Source of the DNA: an uncultured Clostridia bacterium
GTDB taxonomy: Bacteria > Bacillota > Clostridia > Christensenellales > Borkfalkiaceae
DNA: 5,040 bases
Direction: 5' to 3'
NCBI GenBank assembly: GCA_947177495.1
Contig: CAMWUS010000121.1
Span: forward strand, 1-5,040
Shown here piece by piece: positions 3,987 to 5,040 of this stretch. Positions within the stretch are counted from its first letter, which is position 1, and each line of letters starts with the position of its first letter. Both the position numbers and the translations under genes were made by a program. The notes under the pieces are model-generated. The model did no database searches and was not told the DNA's origin. It worked only from the letters and a program-made list of their open reading frames with translations.

Positions 3987-5040
3987 ATGAGTTTAAATTT
4001 ACTTGCATGGATCGGCGCGGACGAACGGGGCATCTATTTGGGTAACTTCCAAATTATGTACTACGCGCTGTGTATTATAACGGGTATGCTTCTTGCCACC
4101 TTCTTATCGGGGCTCTTAATGAAGCGCAGAAATATGTCGTCGGACTTTGTATTTACGCTCTTTCTCATCTGTATTCCGTCCGCGCTTATCTGCACCCGTC
4201 TCTTCTATTGCATTACCGACGGTATGCCCATTCGCGATTGGTTCAGCTTCGAGAGTATCCGTCAGGGCGGGCTGTCCGTCATCGGCGGCGTCATCGGCGG
4301 CGTTGGCGCGGGCTTTGCCGTTTGTAAAATGAAAAAGGTAAATTTCCTGCGGGCGGCGGATTGTGTTGTCGTCAACATTCTCATTGCGCAGGTGCTGGGC
4401 AGATGGGGGAATTTCTTCAATAAAGAAGTTTACGGAAACGTGGTTACAAACCCCTCGCAGCAGTGGTTCCCGTTTGCCGTTCCCGTCAGCCCCGACCACT
4501 TCACCTACGGCATCGGTTCCTTTTCCGACCCGAACGCCGTTTGGCACTATGCGTTCTTTTTCTACGAAATGCTCTTCAACCTCATCGGTTGGGCGCTACT
4601 TTTCACGCTCATGTGGAAGTTCAGCAAAAAACCCAACGGCTTGGGGACCTTCGGCTATTTCGCTTGGTACGGCATCGTCCGTTCGGTGATGGAGCCCTTG
4701 CGCGACCCATCCTACATTTTGTCGGGCGGCGGCGTGCCTTGGTCACTCGTGTTCTCCATTCTCATGATCGTGTTCGGCTTTGGCGGAATTGCCGCGCTGC
4801 TCTATTTCAACTATCGCAAAGAGGGCGCGATTTTCGGCAGTAAAACGGGCGACCCGTGCGCCATCACGCAATTTTTAAGCGGAGATAAAAAGGAAAAACC
4901 TTACTATTCCAAAATAAACATTTTGGGTGCGAACTATCCGCCCCGTCCGCCTAAGGGGGAAGAGGGCACGGAAGAACCCAAAGATACCGAAGATACGCAA
5001 GAAGTACAAACGACGGACGATACGGAACATTCGGACGGAG
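3987..5040 (+). CDS. lgt: Prolipoprotein diacylglyceryl transferase Lgt, 3' end outside window
   Basis: 351 codons are visible with no stop, so the gene continues past the right edge. Lgt is a membrane enzyme that transfers the diacylglyceryl group of phosphatidylglycerol to the lipobox cysteine of lipoprotein precursors. The family signature GRWGNFFNKEVYG is at 138-150 (Arg139 and Asn142 match essential E. coli residues), and FGYFAWYGIVRSVMEPLRDP (222-241) matches the Y-G-x-x-R-x-x-x-E-x-x-R region with Arg232 as the catalytic-region arginine. Tyr26 aligns with the conserved WYG tyrosine, and HYAFFFYEMLFN (187-198) with HP..LYE. Hydrophobic segments lie at about 22-44, 53-70, 95-113, 126-137, 188-209, 220-234 and 252-274. 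The E. coli His103 position reads Ile (GGLSVIGG, 94-101). After residue ~277 an atypical hydrophilic tail begins, ending acidic and Thr-rich. The start has AAAGGAAG (3974-3981) with 5 bases of spacing. Confidence 0.95.
   Translation, partial: MSLNLLAWIGADERGIYLGNFQIMYYALCIITGMLLATFLSGLLMKRRNMSSDFVFTLFLICIPSALICTRLFYCITDGMPIRDWFSFESIRQGGLSVIGGVIGGVGAGFAVCKMKKVNFLRAADCVVVNILIAQVLGRWGNFFNKEVYGNVVTNPSQQWFPFAVPVSPDHFTYGIGSFSDPNAVWHYAFFFYEMLFNLIGWALLFTLMWKFSKKPNGLGTFGYFAWYGIVRSVMEPLRDPSYILSGGGVPWSLVFSILMIVFGFGGIAALLYFNYRKEGAIFGSKTGDPCAITQFLSGDKKEKPYYSKINILGANYPPRPPKGEEGTEEPKDTEDTQEVQTTDDTEHSDG

Noticed and set aside
4116..4547. 143-codon minus-strand open frame inside lgt
   Set aside because: It is antisense to conserved Lgt motifs, has no ribosome binding site, and gives a low-complexity Asp/Ala/Asn-rich product.

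Overview
The window looks like a piece of a Bacillota chromosome, most likely from an uncultured or gut-type member of the Clostridia. This is inferred from gene content: an S component of a folate ECF transporter under a tetrahydrofolate riboswitch, a DUF421/DUF4363 pair, a two-domain YitT-family membrane protein, near-consensus sigma-A promoters and strong AGGAGG-type ribosome binding sites. All genes read through with the standard code. There is no sign of a mobile element, CRISPR array, tRNA or rRNA, and base composition looks even throughout. I see mainly housekeeping and membrane functions and no clearly new multi-gene system. The richest region is the regulatory DNA between 3000 and 3190.

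Layout. (1) 1-1865, plus strand: the last 59 codons of der (ribosome assembly GTPase), plsY (first acylation step of phospholipid synthesis) starting inside the der stop codon, and a YitT-family integral membrane protein 48 bases later. A hairpin at 1869-1893 closes this unit and also serves the convergent unit. (2) 2952-1892, minus strand: a DUF421 membrane protein followed by a small membrane-anchored DUF4363 protein, overlapping by 7 bases and translationally coupled. (3) 3006-3925, plus strand: a complete folate-uptake regulatory cassette made of a promoter, a THF riboswitch starting at the predicted first transcribed base, two successive U7-trailed hairpins, folT, and a terminator. (4) 3916 to the right edge, plus strand: a promoter whose -35 box lies in the folT terminator stem, then lgt, which runs off the window with an unusual long acidic tail.

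How the genes work together: PlsY makes lysophosphatidic acid for membrane lipids. Lgt later transfers diacylglyceryl from phosphatidylglycerol onto lipoprotein precursors, so both act at the membrane-lipid interface although they are in separate transcription units. FolT brings in folate with a shared ECF energizing module that is not encoded here, and its expression should fall when cellular tetrahydrofolate is high. The intergenic gaps other than those listed (915-962, 2953-3005, 3838-3900, 3945-3986) are short and hold only leader or spacer sequence.
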